A DNA stretch of 64,000 bases from Dioscorea cayenensis subsp. rotundata (taxonomy: Eukaryota > Streptophyta > Magnoliopsida > Dioscoreales > Dioscoreaceae): the NCBI RefSeq assembly GCF_009730915.1, contig NC_052483.1:806001-870000 (forward strand), given 5' to 3'. Of this stretch, positions 1-13,193 are shown one piece after another. Positions within the stretch are counted from its first letter, which is position 1. Every line of letters starts with the position of its first letter. The translations under genes were made by a program, and so were the position numbers. Below the pieces are notes generated by a model, which worked only from the letters and a program-made list of their open reading frames with translations, was not told where the DNA came from and did not search any database.

Positions 1-1759
1 TAACTCTAAGTTTGTTTTAATTTAAAGTGACTTATTTATTTTTTTCAAAAACAAAAAATTTCAAAAAGAGATTATATACCGATAGGAAGTCAAATTATGT
101 GCTCAATTTACTATAAAATCAAATATACAAACTCCATTACACTGCAGTAACTTACTTTTCTTCTAATTAAATATGGAACGCATCCTACAATCACCTCTAA
201 ACTAGAAGAATTAGTAATTTATTTTTTTAAAGTAAAAGTTTAAACTAACAAGTGGCTGTGCAAGTGAACTCTACCTAATTTACTAGTTATTATTAATAAT
301 ATGGAAGAATGAGAGCAAAACTATAAGGGGAGAAATGTGTGGAATGGATCCAATAAAAGGCAGAATGGGAGCACTATGCAGCGTTGTTGGTTGCGGGAAC
401 AAGCACAGGTGGAATGGAGGACCCATGTCCTGCAAAACCAAGTCCTTGTATGTATATAAGAAGATGGTGGAACCCAGTACAGGTCCATTCACAAACAAAA
501 ACAGCGCCAAGACAAGACCATTAAAATGGCCTACGACATGAATTTTCCAGTCACCATCAAAATAAAAATAAAATGAAATAAAATTAAAATGTTTTCAACT
601 TTTGAATTGCTCACAAACAATTGCTTCAAATTTGTTGGTTATAAATGCACACCAAGGATAAAAATGATGAACCATGCATTATCCTCTGTTGGTCTTACCA
701 GTTACCACAGTGTTTCTTTCCATCTCAGAAAAGAGTTAAATAATTAGTGATGATCAATCATTCATTGAATAGAGATTGAGATTGAGATTGAGATAGAGAG
801 CTGGAGACTGTCAGAAGCGATGGGATGAGTCACAGCCACCAAATGTACTGGAGGTCCACCAATACAAAGACCCATTTGATCATTTGATCAGCACCACCAG
901 TGCACCTAGCACAAGCACCCATCTTTTCTCTTTTGTATATATCTTCTCAGATGGCAATATCTAGTCAAGCAAACCAGCCAGCCAGCCAGCCCACCTTTTT
1001 CTCTTTTTCTTTCTTTTTAGCCATCTCATTATCTTACCCACATGAATGGTTTTGGTCTTGTCAACAGATCTCCTCTAAAATAAAGCCTCAATGGGAGTAT
1101 TCATGACTGACTTTAGTCAATGGTGACCACTGACCACCCCAAAAGTAGCAATTACTATACATCACCACAATCTCACTTTTCATATAAGCAAAAGATTTAG
1201 TAGCAAAACAATACAAGCACAAGCAACTTCCACTCCCCACTCACTCTGGATTCTGGATGTTAAGGGATTTGGGAAATCAATTAAATTTGGAAAAACCAAA
1301 AGAGCAATTGTAATTCTCTGATTCTCCCTCCTGTTCAAACAAAAATTCACTATGGAAATTTATGAAATACATGGAAAAAAAGAAAAGATGTACATGCCCC
1401 CAAATTCAGAAGATGAAACCCCACTGGAAATTTTTGTTTTGACACAACCAAAAATGGCTACCAAATCCTCTGTTTTCCTTTCCTCACAATGCTTATTGAA
1501 ACAGCAGCTTAAGCAGCAGCAGCAGCAGCATTCCCACATTTCCTGGGTATCTATCACCCACAACCAATTCACCATATAATCATCATCTTCTTCTTCATTG
1601 CTTCTTCTTCTTCTTCATTGAATGGTGAAATAGTGAAATAGTGAAATAGTGAAATGGTGAGGTGAGTATTCATTCAGTAATCAGTATACACAACAAGAAG
1701 AGCCCAAAACACTCAAGCCAGCAACACAATGTTATGTAGTTTTTATGTACCCAGTTGAT
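1..1759. other. AT-rich flank, 3' side of the U-box gene
   Basis: I see no convincing gene here. The stretch is AT-rich non-coding DNA with short simple repeats: GAGATT/GAGATA units near 768-797, CAG triplets near 1512-1530, CTT/TTC triplets near 1585-1618, and four AGTGAAAT-like units near 1622-1660. The part next to 1760 is probably the 3' untranslated region of the minus-strand U-box gene. Short open frames at 283-541, on both strands, look like chance ORFs. Confidence 0.5.
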
Positions 1760-1837
1760 CACTGAATGGTTCTGGTGAGCTTGCATTTGGAGATGAAAAG
1801 AGTGGCAGTGTAATTGAGACTACAAAGCTTCAACAAC

Positions 1838-3103
1838 TCAGCGGCGCGCTGCTTTCAGCGCCGGATTACAACCACTCTGTAAAACTAGCAAGAGTTTGGC
1901 AGCCAACCCGGCTTCGACGGCGAGAGACGCGCACTCGTCCGGGGCAAGCTTGCACACCGCCCACAATATCGACAACGAGGACTGCGTACAAGCTTCAGAA
2001 ACTCTCATCAAAAGCCTCACCAAGTTGGGAATGGTGTGCGGGCATTCCTTCAATGCAGACCGGCCTTCCGGGATGGCGGCAAGGTCATCGAGGATCTGAA
2101 GAGCTTGTTCGAGTGGATCGGGGGTTAATTCAGGGAGTAGCTCGACGAGCTGCGGCACCGCGCCGACGCTGACGACGAGACTGCGCACTTGCTTGTGCGC
2201 GCATATGGTTTTCAAGAGGCCGAGGCCGGAGGATGAACCATTGGGAAAGCGTCGATCTTTGATTAATCTTACAAGGCCGACGAGAAGGCTAAGACTAGAG
2301 ACGATCTCAGAACGGAAGTCCGGCTCCTCCATTAACATCTCGATAAACCTCGTGCAGTTGATCTTGGTCTCGATGGTGCCCTCGTTGAGCATATCGACGA
2401 CGAGGGAGACCTTGGCTGGCTGCATAAGGTTGGATTTGGAATCAGAGTCGAGGGAGAGGTTTACCAGAATGGCGATCGCCTCCGAGCCGACGGCATGGGA
2501 AGTTAGCGGGCCGAGAAGAGAGGAAAGCAACTGGACACCACCAGAGTCGACGATGGTTTTCTTAGTGGAAGAGTGAGCAACGACGAGACGCTGGAGCTCC
2601 TTCAGCGCCTGCACGCGAGCCTGACCTTTAACCTTCTTAAGCGACTGAAGAAGCTCAGCAGCGCGGCCCTGGACATCCTCCGACCGCTTCTTGATCCGGA
2701 GGTACCGCTGTGAAAACCAAGCATGGATGAGCTGCTGAAGAGTACGATTCGGAGTGAGCGCATCGTCCCAGAGCTCCTGCATCGTTGTAGGACAAGTCCG
2801 GTGACCCATCGACAGCCATCGGAGGATATTCGACCGCTCATAGGTCTGACCAGTGCACAGCGTCACCGGATCCAGCATCGGCTCGAGCGAGATCGGGCAA
2901 ATGAAGACAGTAGGGATATCCTCCGCCGCCGCCGCATCCACCTCCTCAATCATCTTCTTCAGATCCACCTTCTCCACAGCACCCACAGCGATCCCTCCTC
3001 CACCACCAAGGATCCCATCTTTCACCGCAGTCTCCAGATCTAAGATCTGGCCACCACTTCCCTCCAACCTCCATGAATGCGCTGGTTGCTGATACTGCGG
3101 CAT
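1838..3103 (-). CDS. Plant U-box E3 ubiquitin ligase with ARM repeats (PUB30/31-like), frameshifted near its C terminus
   Basis: Predicted cytosolic E3 ubiquitin-protein ligase; the U-box recruits an E2 and the ARM repeats bind substrate or partner. The 421-residue open frame has a short N-terminal leader, a U-box at about residues 66-130 (FICPISLEPMLDPVTL, then YERSNILRWL and CPTT), and ARM-type helices from about 150 to the end. The start MPQYQQPAHSWRL and the overall size fit the Arabidopsis PUB30/PUB31 group, which is single-exon, as here. The frame ends early at LKAARR-stop. With one base fewer in the T-run at 1853-1855 (plus strand), reading continues through KQRAAELLKLCSLNYT and on to SKCKLTRTIQ, stopping at 1760-1762; this tail is what I remember as conserved in the family. 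So either the base is a sequencing error or the last ~30 residues are truly lost. The 5' leader on the minus strand is rich in GA and TGA/ATG-type simple repeats. Family is confident; the exact paralogue is not. Confidence 0.9.
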   Translation of the reverse strand: MPQYQQPAHSWRLEGSGGQILDLETAVKDGILGGGGGIAVGAVEKVDLKKMIEEVDAAAAEDIPTVFICPISLEPMLDPVTLCTGQTYERSNILRWLSMGHRTCPTTMQELWDDALTPNRTLQQLIHAWFSQRYLRIKKRSEDVQGRAAELLQSLKKVKGQARVQALKELQRLVVAHSSTKKTIVDSGGVQLLSSLLGPLTSHAVGSEAIAILVNLSLDSDSKSNLMQPAKVSLVVDMLNEGTIETKINCTRFIEMLMEEPDFRSEIVSSLSLLVGLVRLIKDRRFPNGSSSGLGLLKTICAHKQVRSLVVSVGAVPQLVELLPELTPDPLEQALQILDDLAAIPEGRSALKECPHTIPNLVRLLMRVSEACTQSSLSILWAVCKLAPDECASLAVEAGLAAKLLLVLQSGCNPALKAARR

Positions 3104-3182
3104 TCTCCACCAACAACACTCACAATGTGGAAGACTAGAGATATGGTAAAGTTAGTAGTAGCAGTAAGCAGTCAAAAATGAA

Positions 3183-3295
3183 GTGGAAATGGAAATAGAA
3201 ATGGAAATGGAGGTGAAGGAGCTCCGTTGCCAAACTCTATCGTCATCATCAACATCATCATCATCATCACCATCATCATCATTCACTCATAATCT
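3183..3295. repeat. Simple repeats in the U-box gene 5' leader
   Basis: A GGAAAT/GGAAATA-type stretch (3183-3217) is followed by a TCA/TCATCA array with a few interruptions (3241-3286). They lie 80-180 bases upstream of the start codon, so are probably in the leader or core promoter. A (CT)n run follows at about 3370-3386. Confidence 0.7.
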
Positions 3296-3299
3296 CCTC

Positions 3300-3988
3300 C
3301 ACTTCTCTAAAATCCAGTTATCACCATTATTGATCTCCATCTACAACTTCATCTCCTTCCTTTTTATCTTTCTCTCTCTCTCTCTATGTACAAGAGAACA
3401 ATAAGCAAAAAAAAGTTGAAATCATAGACCAAGAAAGCCCCAGCTCAGACTTGCACAAAAGAAAGGCCTGGGAAAATCTGCTCCCTTAACCCAGCATTCA
3501 GGATGAGGTTTTTTTTTTTTAGAGAGAGAGAGAGATGTGAGATGTGCGTGTGTCTTTGTATAATTTTTATTTATTTATTTTGAATTATTTAATTATAAAA
3601 TTACCATTTATTGAGGTGGGGACCTGAGTGGGTGGTGACCGGATGTAACCGGTCAGCTCCTTCTCGTCACTCTCAGCACATCATCGCACGTGCAAGTTGA
3701 GTTAAGAAGGGTGTGGGGGTTAACTTTGACTGATATTTAGTTTTTGCTCGGTTATGTTGTCTTTTAGTGAATGAGATTATATATAATGAAGAATCAGGTG
3801 AGATTGAATTGAAGTTTTATTATTAAGTGACTACGTAGTTATTAAACTAGTTAATTTAATTATTAAGCCAAACATAAGAAAACTATTAATGTTTGATTTA
3901 TCCATAGAAGAAGCTAGATATTGCTTGCATCATGCATGGGCTTACTTGAACTTCACTATCTATTAATTGTACCTACATCACTAAAAAA

Positions 3989-4025
<37 letters not shown>

Positions 4026-7000
4026 TGTTTTGAGTACTGATTCCCATCAAGAAACTCCGAAAGCAAAGTCGTGGCACAAGTAAAACAAATGCAGTTAGTT
4101 AAAGCAATGTGCCCAACTTTGATTCCAAACTTGTTTGAGAAATTTCAGAGCATGGAAGCAGTTTTTGGGCTAGTGTTGTTAGTTCTAATCAAGGTATTAT
4201 ACCTACAAATTTCATAGGTCTATCTTCTTCTGCTGATGGACCCAATATGAGATTACAGTGTATTTGATGTGACTTGAGTGGTGAACCTAACCCTGGCTTT
4301 CCACTTCTTCACTACTCTTATCTTTCAATTGTTGCTCAATAGTTGTTCCATCCCTTCACTACCAAAATTAAGTATACAAACATTATGTGACTCTGTTGGT
4401 AACTAAAGTTCACATTTGTTTGTATTATTATTGGTTAAATCTTCAAATTTACATGCAATTTTATTGGGAATGGAGTGGTCTGCCAACATAATACCAAAAA
4501 AAAATACTGAACATGTTGAGGCAAAGCACTGAACATGTCCAGAAGAAGGGTAATAAAAAGAGGTTCAAAAAGATTTAGAGCAGTAATGAGTGTATTATAG
4601 TGTTCATAATTAAAGCAGGTTTAACACTTAACCAGGTTTGGGTCCGTGTGTGAGTGTGGTCCCACTAGTCTACGCCCTTCCCGAAACCACACGGCGTACG
4701 AGAGTGCACACATCTCGGAGCACCCTACCAGTAAAAATAAATAATTAAATGACAATTTTAAAAGGAAAATAAAAAAAGAGAAAAGCTGGTTTTTTTTTTT
4801 TTAATTTCAGGCTTTTTTAATGTTCAAAATCAAATAATTGGAAAAATAATGAATAAGATAAGGGGCATAGAGTGCATAGGGCCCCACGCCACTCGGGTTT
4901 GAACCTTTTGAAAAGTGCCACGTCATCATTTGACTGGAAAACTCCAATGCTCTTACCGGTCCTTTCCCTTTGACTCGCCTTCGCCTTCATGCCTGGCCCT
5001 CTACCACTTGATTTAACAATTCTTTGATTTTATTTTTTCTAGTGTTTATTAGTCCGTATTTTTTTTCTTTATTGAGATTTTTTCCTTTTCTTTTAGATTT
5101 TTTTATTTTAACTTAAAAAATAGAATGAAATTGTGTTTTTTTATATGCCAGTAATCCAATATTTATTTATTTTTACTTACAGGTTTATATACATTGTATT
5201 CAAATAATAGCTATATAATTTATTTTATATTTTTATGTATTTATTTATTATTTATAATATGAATAAGTCATCATCACTAAAAAAAAACCCATTAAATAGT
5301 AAATCAAGTTTTTAAGAGAGAGGTAAAACGTCAATTTACTGACATTTCTAAATAGTAGATGTAGACAGTTAAATATTTTTTTTCCTTCTTTATAAAAAAA
5401 ATTAAATATTCAAATAATTTTGGTAAATTTATTATAAAGTGATCAAGAGAAAAAACTGTGTGTAATTTAGGACACAAGATATGACTAGTGATGGTAGATT
5501 TTCAAGTTCCCACGTGTAAACAAAGTTCCCTTTTTTTTTCTTTATATGTTTTACTACAAATTTAAAGAAATAAACAACAAATAAAATGAAATGAAAGTAT
5601 TACAAATGAGATACAAAGAGAAGACTTGCAGCCATGTATGTACAATTAATAGACATTCTCTGTCTAGTCTGAATAGTAACCGGGCTATCTCAACAGGTAG
5701 CTCTGCTCTTTGAATGAGAGGGGACCAAGTTAACAAGCATAGAAAACCAGACTACACCAGACCAGGGGTCTTGATGAGGGGGCTGGCCCAGACTTTGGGT
5801 CAACATGGTTATCACTCATCACAATCATGTCATACATTTCCATGACACACCTTACACTCTCATATTGTCCGCTTGAGACCACGTCCACATCCACAGCAGC
5901 TCACCCACACCTCTTGAGTCTTCTATAAATGTGTTTCTTTACTTTGAGATTATTACTGATCTCTTCTATACCACCTAGAAGTTGGAGATCATTTATAAAA
6001 AAAAAAAAAAAATACATACATGATGCACTCCACTAACAATGTATCATCATGACTATTCAAAGTATATATATATATATATATATGTATAGATTTAAGGGAG
6101 AGAGAGACAGAGAGATCACAAGATTTGGCAGGGAAATTGTGGGTGACTAGTCAGAGAAGCATTTCTTGATGTTGCCAACTAGTTTTTGGTTGGTTCCTTT
6201 GACCATGACCTCAGTGATCAACACACACAAACACATAACGCACTCTTTATTCTATGTATCTCATAAAAGGTGGCTAGTTATATAAAACAAAAGTGCAATG
6301 AATAAAGAAAAGCAAAGGCCTCACTGAAAAGAGAACTCTCTTGACTTGCATGTTATGTTGTTAGGAAACCCCCTGCGTGACATGGGTTCCCACTTCCCAC
6401 TTGGTTTTTTTCTTTCTTTCTTACTTAGTGGACCTCACAGCCCAGCCAAGCCCAGCCCAACATAGTCAAACACATCATTATTTCAAAGGAGTCAGTGGTT
6501 GATTATATTTAGAAACCTTTGGTTGTATTTCAATATCTGAATTCACAGATACCATATAATTGAAAATGTAATATAATGTTTGGCCAAATGCCTCTTTGTT
6601 GGTTCAGAGTCATGTCGTGAGTTTTAACTCTCCGCTCTCGTGAAAAGTGAGAATGAGTGATGATTGAATCTATTTCTTTTTATAGATAGATAGAATTAAA
6701 ATTTTTCAAAAATTTTATTTTTAATATGAATGATTAAATTATTAAAAAAATAAGAGCCTGTATAAGCTTGGATGAAGTAAGTGGGGGTGAAACATGTGTA
6801 CATGTGGGCACTGAAATCACCCATATAACAACTATTACTCATACTCTCAGGAATCTACCCTCACTTGTAATTTAAATTTCACTACTTGTGAAGTGTTTTA
6901 ACAGGACTCAGTTATCACTAGATTACTTGGTCATTGGTCCCAAAAAAAAACTCTTTGTCTGCACATTAGCGACTGCAAGCCAAATCTTTAGGAAAAAAAG

Positions 7001-7145
7001 AGAGATATATATATATATATATATAATGTTTGTTGGAAAGTAGTATTTTCACTCTGGGTCATCTTCCTTATTTTATTCACTGAACCTCCAAATACTTGCA
7101 ATCATACATAAATGAGGCGTTACTTAGTCATTATCCAAACACAAG
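3300..7145. other. Intergenic region between the U-box and LCAT-like genes
   Basis: No gene is supported here. Part of it is the probable promoter of the minus-strand U-box gene. A GC-balanced island at about 4620-4730 and another at 4880-4990 stand out from the AT-rich surroundings; the second contains GCCACGTCATCA (an ACGT-core element) next to TTTGAC W-box-like cores. Simple repeats: (TTA)n near 3988-4024 and (AT)n near 6063-6083 and 7006-7024. Confidence 0.45.
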
Positions 7146-8717
7146 CTAAGCAAAGGAGGTCAAAAGGAGGGAATTGATGCTCTGAACTTGAGCTAATATC
7201 TCATTCACAGCAACCTTTTCCTTAACAAGTGACATATGAGAAACTCCAGAAACATTAATCACCTTCAACATGTGCTGCCCTTCTAAGCCTGACCATAGAG
7301 ACTCAAGTGCCAACAAGCTCTCTATATTCACACTCCCATCTCCATCTCCATAAAAAATTCTAGGCTGCACATCAAACCCTTCATTCCCATAAACAAACAT
7401 CTCCGGTGTCTCAACTCCAGTACCAACAATGCATGTCACCGGAACTCCAGGAGCTTTCAAACTATAATACAATGGCACAATCCTTGTCTTATAAGGACAC
7501 ACACCCTCCCCAAATCCAATGTCCATCAGAAACTCAGGTATATCTGATGCCATGTAACTCTTTTTCTCAGTGATCACAAGAGGTTTTCTGTCAAACACTT
7601 TGGGTGAAGGCATGAGCCATAAGTTGCTCTCAGAGCTCCTTTGTTCTCCTCTAACTAACAAAGGGTCCACAATGGGGACACCCAGAGTGTAACCAGAAGC
7701 GAAGGTGAGCATTTGTAGGACAGTCCCACCCCATGGGACTGACACTGCAATGAAGTGTTTGATGTATTTGTGGCGCCAAGACAAAGGACTCCTGTTGAGG
7801 AGTTGGAGCACAAAGAGACCTCCAAGACTATGAGAGATGATGATCACTGGCTTCTTGTCATTGGAAACGAAATGCTGATTCTATTAGTTTTTTAAGGTCC
7901 TGCAAATATTGGTTGCCAACATGACAAGGGTGCCCTTCAGCCGCAAGACCATACCGGAAGTCATATGGTGCACCAAATAAGTTCTTCCCACTTTCATATC
8001 CCATTTCTTCCAAAGAGTTCACTAGTGTGGCCATGTAGTCTGTTATGTGCCTACAAAACAGAGTATATAATATAATTAAGATTGCTCTATGAAATATCAT
8101 CCATATTCAGAATTTTCAACTAAAAATACTAAAGAAGAAGATTACAAAGAAGAAGAAGATAACAATCTATGTGAGGAATTAGTTGTTTTGATCTATGTCA
8201 TACCGAGGTTTATATTTTTGTCACCTGAAAAGCATCTAATGCATATAAATACAGAGTTTCCCAACTTCAATTTAATATAGGATTGATTTAATTCATCTCT
8301 CATATAAAATACTAAGCCGTTATCATATTATCTGTTATTCTAATAAGCTTACTTGAGATGAGGGTCAAGATGCATAAGTCCTTCAGTGGAGCCAAAATGG
8401 GGAGCCCTTGTCTCTACTCCAGGAGCATTATGGTAGTCATCAAGTTCAGGATCATAGTAGAGCATCATCCTCTCAACGAAGCACTGTGTAAAAGGAGAAA
8501 TGATAACACTTGGGCTAAACCAGAGCCTGAGCCATGAGCCCTTGGTAAACAGTGCTGATAACTTGCAAATAAGAGTTGATGATTTGTATTTTGGTGTCAG
8601 ACGAGCTTCTAACTGGTTGCCTCCCCTCCCTGGCACTAGTACTACTGGGTGAAGATCAACAGCAACTGAGTTGCGGCAAAGACACAGTAAAGCAAGCATG
8701 AGGAACAGAGTCTTCAT
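7146..8717 (-). pseudogene. LCAT-like acyltransferase/phospholipase, copy A, with a one-base frameshift
   Basis: Copy A of a tandem pair. Two exons: 8717-8353 and 8050-7146, joined by a GT-AG intron (donor GTAAGC, acceptor TTGTAG), with phase identical to copy B. Exon 1 starts with a hydrophobic signal-peptide-like leader (MKTLFLMLALLCLC). Exon 2 carries the Ser motif SHSLGG, the Asp motif YGDGDGSVN and the His motif SGVSH of the LCAT alpha/beta hydrolase family. Compared with copy B there is one extra A in the run 7870-7872, giving SAFRFQ-stop in place of SAFVSNGKK. Everything after that, including the whole catalytic triad, is out of frame. No other disruption is visible, so it is either a very young pseudogene or a sequence error. 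Other differences from copy B include PGRGG for PGSGG and SVPWGG for SAPWGG. Confidence 0.8.
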
Positions 8718-8807
8718 TCTTGTGATGTTCCTCTTTGTTTTCTGTTTCTCTTTTTGCCACTGTTAATGCTCCAATGATGGATATCATATGATTGACTACT
8801 ACTATTC

Positions 8808-8810
<3 letters not shown>

Positions 8811-8840
<30 letters not shown>
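8811..8840. repeat. (CT)n microsatellite upstream of LCAT copy A
   Basis: About 15 CT units lie about 95 bases upstream of the copy A start codon; on the gene's strand this is a GA run. The corresponding position of copy B has none, so the copies differ in leader or promoter structure. Confidence 0.85.
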
Positions 8841-8842
<2 letters not shown>

Positions 8843-11541
8843 GCTTTGTGTCTCTGTCTTTCTCTATCTATCTGATTGTAAGTGTTGTTGTTTACTTTTT
8901 TTAATAGATGGCATGATAGTAAATGGATTAGTTGTAGATTGATGGAACTTTTGTGGTTGAGGTTGCTTTCAAATTTTTGGCATGTATCTTGGCTTTATGT
9001 TCATGTAACCTTTCAAACTCTTTGTTTCTTATTCCTTATTTATTATTTTTTTATTTATATGTCGGCTTAAATTTGGTTGGACCTCCTATGACTGCAATCG
9101 AGTCGACCCGAGTTTTATTATGTTCAAGTTTGGCTCAATACTATTTGAATCAAACTCTAATTCGAACTCGAACCAAGCCTATTCCGAGCATTCTTTGTGA
9201 AGCTTAAGCTTGAGCTTTCAGCTTGAGTTGCCACAATATAATAGCTATAGTACAAGTACAATAATTTACTGTATTAATATAAGCACATTATATATGCTAC
9301 AATAGTTTTAATAAATATAAAATAACTACATTACTAATTTTAAAAATATTTAAATTTCTATAATGTCATATGATACAATACCGAGCTTCTTACAAGCCGA
9401 GCTGTTTAAAGCTCGAGCTCGGTTCATTTAGTTAATATACAAGTTTTTTCTAGCCGAGTCTCAAACAGCTCACAAGCAATTTGGTTTGTTTACAGCTTTC
9501 AGACCTCCCCTTGTTTATTTTTTGTCATCAAGCACGCTTCTTGTCTATCAATAATTTTTAAGAGAGTGAGGCATAGTATCAAAATTAATATATATATATA
9601 TATAAGAGCTAAATACAAATATATTAAAAAGCGAAACAAGTTCCTAATATCATCACTTTAGAAGATCTAGGGTGCATGAAGTGCTGCCATACTAGGGAGT
9701 GGGTCACCCAATTATGTTCTACGAGAATATATTCAATAGATTAGTTCTGAACAGCCAAAATGCATTGCCTAAATTCTTTGCACTTATGTTGACATGGCCA
9801 ATTAGTATAATCACCATCATGATTATTCAAGAGCAGATAAATGAGATATAGACAGTTACACATGATCTTCAGACCATTCAAATTAGAGTGCTTAACCTTG
9901 ATCATAGTAGTTAAAACTACTTGATGTTGCTCTTGAATGAATAACATGAGCCATTTTGCTCTTTTACATTCTTGTGTTGAGAGTGTGAGATGCAAACAGC
10001 ACCACCCACCTCAAAAAACACTTGACATTAGCTTATAAAAATGGGAAGAGATTGACAAAAACAAGAAAACCTCAAGACAATAATAATAAGATGTGTTTAG
10101 CCATTTTCAGGAGACCAACATCAATTGCACTAGTTTATATAAATATTATATTTGCTATGAACTTGTGAGCACAATAACCCTTGTTTGAAAACCAAGTAGC
10201 TTGCTTAAATGTCCCACGTCATAATTATTCCTATTTAGTCCAATCCCTCTTTCATTTATTTATTTATTTTTTAACCAATGAAATTGAAACACCTTCCCAT
10301 AATAACCTTCCCCGGCTCTACTTTAGGCTCCAATCTAGAGATGTCTAGATGTACTCGTTCGAGCAATTTTCTTGGACATTTAGTTCAAAAGAAATAATTA
10401 TATTTTTAATTAAATTACTAGTTATTTTTTTAATTATAATCAAAATTAATCATATATTTCTCTTCTGATTTGGAGATGACTATCAAACTTAATTTACATT
10501 TATTTGACTCCTCCTCTGTTATAATTGGCAGAAAAATGATCCAATGGATTTAGTTCCGTAATAACTACGTGACTCATTGATAGATTAGTAATTATATTTA
10601 AAACTTAGTATTTTTTATTTTAAAATTTTTTAAATTAAAATAATTTAACGGGTGATAATTTAGGATTATTTCATCAGACAACCACCTATTGTTGAAGTGT
10701 CTGCTCAATATTGATTCTGCTCTGAGTCTTCATCCATAGTTGCTATGTCCCCTGCTGCTTTTGTTTAGGTGTCCTTTAACCATCAATGGTGGTCAGATGT
10801 CTCATTTTGATATATGAAGTTTGTGTGCGTCACTCTCTCCTCTTTCTTTTGTAATCCTTTCCTCGGGTCTCTGTTTTCAACCTTTTTTTTAAAAAAAAAA
10901 TATATATTTTGAGTTATTTATTCACTCTTTTGGAAAAATCGTTCCATCTATCTTTTCCACGTCCTTTTGTTTGGACTTAAATTGTCCTATCACAAGCTTT
11001 TCAATATAATCACATTACAGTGTTTTGCACAAACCATGCAAGGCCCATGGTGACCAGCAACGCTAGGAATTTTGTTTTATATACTTATTTATTTTTTTAA
11101 GCTACTTAATAGAATATTTACTTTAAATTAAAAAAATATATCTTTTTTACAAATACATATTCTTCTTATTATAAAAATATAATTGCTAGATTGACATTAT
11201 CAATAGTTCATTGTTTTCATAGTTTAAAAGACGAAAGATTTCCTGTGTCTTTCTTTTGTGTTAATTACCTTTGCCTTTAAATAAATGTGATTTATTGATT
11301 TTTTTCCAAAAAAAAAAAAAAAATTCCATGCAAGATTGTTTGAAGAAATTACTAGTGATCTATCTCAGTCTACTTTGCTTATCTCATTTTTAGTTTATTT
11401 GCAACATCATCCCATTTCTGTGGTTGTTCTTTCAATTTTTTTAAATAAATTTGTAATTTAATTTTTTTATATTTATTAAATTTTTATATTTTGGTACTAG
11501 TGAGCCAATTATATATAACTCAAAATTTCCAAACACAAAGC
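8841..11541. other. Intergenic part of the LCAT duplication unit
   Basis: The first ~230 bases (to about 9085) match the flank of copy B at 13196-13475, so the duplication includes upstream DNA. At 9080-9500 there is degenerate repeat-like sequence rich in GAGCTCGA-type words. At 11040-11340 the sequence resembles 19745-19960 on the far side of the LINE, marking the other end of the duplicated unit. That match is interrupted at about 11236-11322 by a small LINE-type 3' tail ending in a poly-A run. No gene is seen. Confidence 0.5.
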
Positions 11542-13072
11542 TTAAGCAAAGGAGGTCAAATGGATAGAGTTAATGCTCTGAACTTGAGCCAGTATCTCAT
11601 TCACAGCAACCTCATCCTTAACAAGTGACATATGAGAAACACCAGAAACCTTAATCACCTTCAACACCTGTTGCCCCTTCAAACCTGACCATAGAGACTC
11701 AAGTGCTAACAAGCTCTCCAAGTTCACAGTCCCATCTCCATCCCCATAAACAATCCCAGGTTGCACATCAAACCCTTGATTCCCATAAACCAACTTCTCC
11801 GGTGTCTCAACTCCAGTACCAACAATGCATGTCACTGGAACACCAGGAGCTTCCAAACTATCCAACAATGGTTCAATCCTTGTCTTATAAGGACACACAC
11901 CCTCCCCAAATCCAATGTCCATCAGAAACTCAGGTACATCTGATGCCATGTAACTCTTTTTCTCAGTGATCACAAGAGGTTTTGCAGCAAAGACTTTGGG
12001 TGAAGGCATGAGCCATAAGTTGCTCTCAGAGCTCCTTTGTTCTTCTCTAACTACCAATGGGTTCACAACGGGGATACCCAGAGTGTAACCAGAAGCGAAG
12101 GTGAGCATTTGTAGGACAGTCCCACCCCATGGGGCTGACACTGAAATAAAGTGTTTGATGTATTTGTGGCGCCAAGACAAAGGACTCCTGTTGAGCAGTT
12201 GGAGCACAAAGAGACCTCCAAGACTATGAGAGACGATGATCACTGGCTTCTTGCCATTGGAAACGAATGCTGATTCTATTAGCTTTTTAAGGTCCTGCAA
12301 ATATTGGTTGCCAATATGACAAGGGTGCCCTTCAGCTGCAAGACCATACCGGAAGTCATATGGTGCACCAAATAAGTTCTTCCCACTTTCATATCCTACT
12401 TCTTCCAAGGAGTTCACTAGTGTGGCCATGTACTCTGTTATGTGCCTACAAAACAGAGATTACTCTATGAAATATCATCCATATTCAGCATTTTTAACTA
12501 AAAATACTAAAGAAGAAGAAGAAGATTACAATCCATGTGAGGAATTAGTTGTCTAATAAGCATCTAATGCATATAAGTACATAATCTCCTCACCTTATTC
12601 AATATAGGATTGATGTAATTCATCTCTTATATAAAATACTGAAAACCCTTATCATGCTATGAAATGCTAAATTCCTATCATATTATATGTTACTCTAATA
12701 AGCTTACTTGAGATGAGGGTCAAGATACATAAGTCCTTCAGTAGAGCCAAAGTGGGGAACTCTTGTCTCAACTCCAGGAGCATTATGGTAGTCATCAAGC
12801 TCAGGATCATAGTAGAGCATCATCCTCTCAGCGAAGCACTGTGTAAAAGGAGAAATGATAACACTTGGGCTAAACCAGAGCCTGAACCATGAGCTCTTGG
12901 TCTGCAGAGCTGATAACTTGCAAATAAGAGTTGATGGCTTGTATTTTGATGTCAGACGAGCTTCTAACTGGTTGCCTCCACTCCCTGGTACTAGTACTAG
13001 TGGGTGAAGATCAACAGCAATTGAGTTGTGGCAAAGGCACAGTGAAGCAACCATTAGGAATAGAGTCTTCAT
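11542..13072 (-). CDS. Lecithin:cholesterol acyltransferase-like protein (LCAT1-like), copy B, intact
   Basis: Two exons, 13072-12708 and 12445-11542, spliced by a GT-AG intron and giving a 422-residue protein, close to Arabidopsis LCAT-like 1 (about 430). A hydrophobic N-terminal segment (MKTLFLMVASLCLC) suggests entry into the secretory pathway. LCAT-fold features in order: LVLVPGSGGNQLEA near residues 25-38, GAPYDFRYG near 148-156, the nucleophile in SHSLGG (Ser196), the acid in YGDGDGTVN (probably Asp359), and the histidine in SGVSHMS (His393). The family transfers or hydrolyses acyl chains of phospholipids; whether this member acylates sterols or acts as a phospholipase cannot be told from sequence. 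It is the functional-looking member of a tandem pair with the copy at 7146-8717. A LINE sits about 500 bases upstream and may have displaced distal promoter elements. Confidence 0.92.
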
Positions 13073-13193
13073 TCTTGTGAAGTTCCTCTTTGTTTACTTT
13101 TCCTCTCTTTCCTACTGTTAATTATACTCACTGCCTGAATGATGGATGTCATTTGCTTGACTACTCTTTCTGAGATTGAAGGTGCCGGTGCTT

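Noticed and set aside
283-541. Overlapping short ORFs on both strands
   Set aside because: No recognisable motif, no splice or promoter context, and mutual overlap; probably chance.
1896-3092. Several plus-strand ORFs across the U-box gene
   Set aside because: They are antisense shadows of a strongly conserved minus-strand gene.
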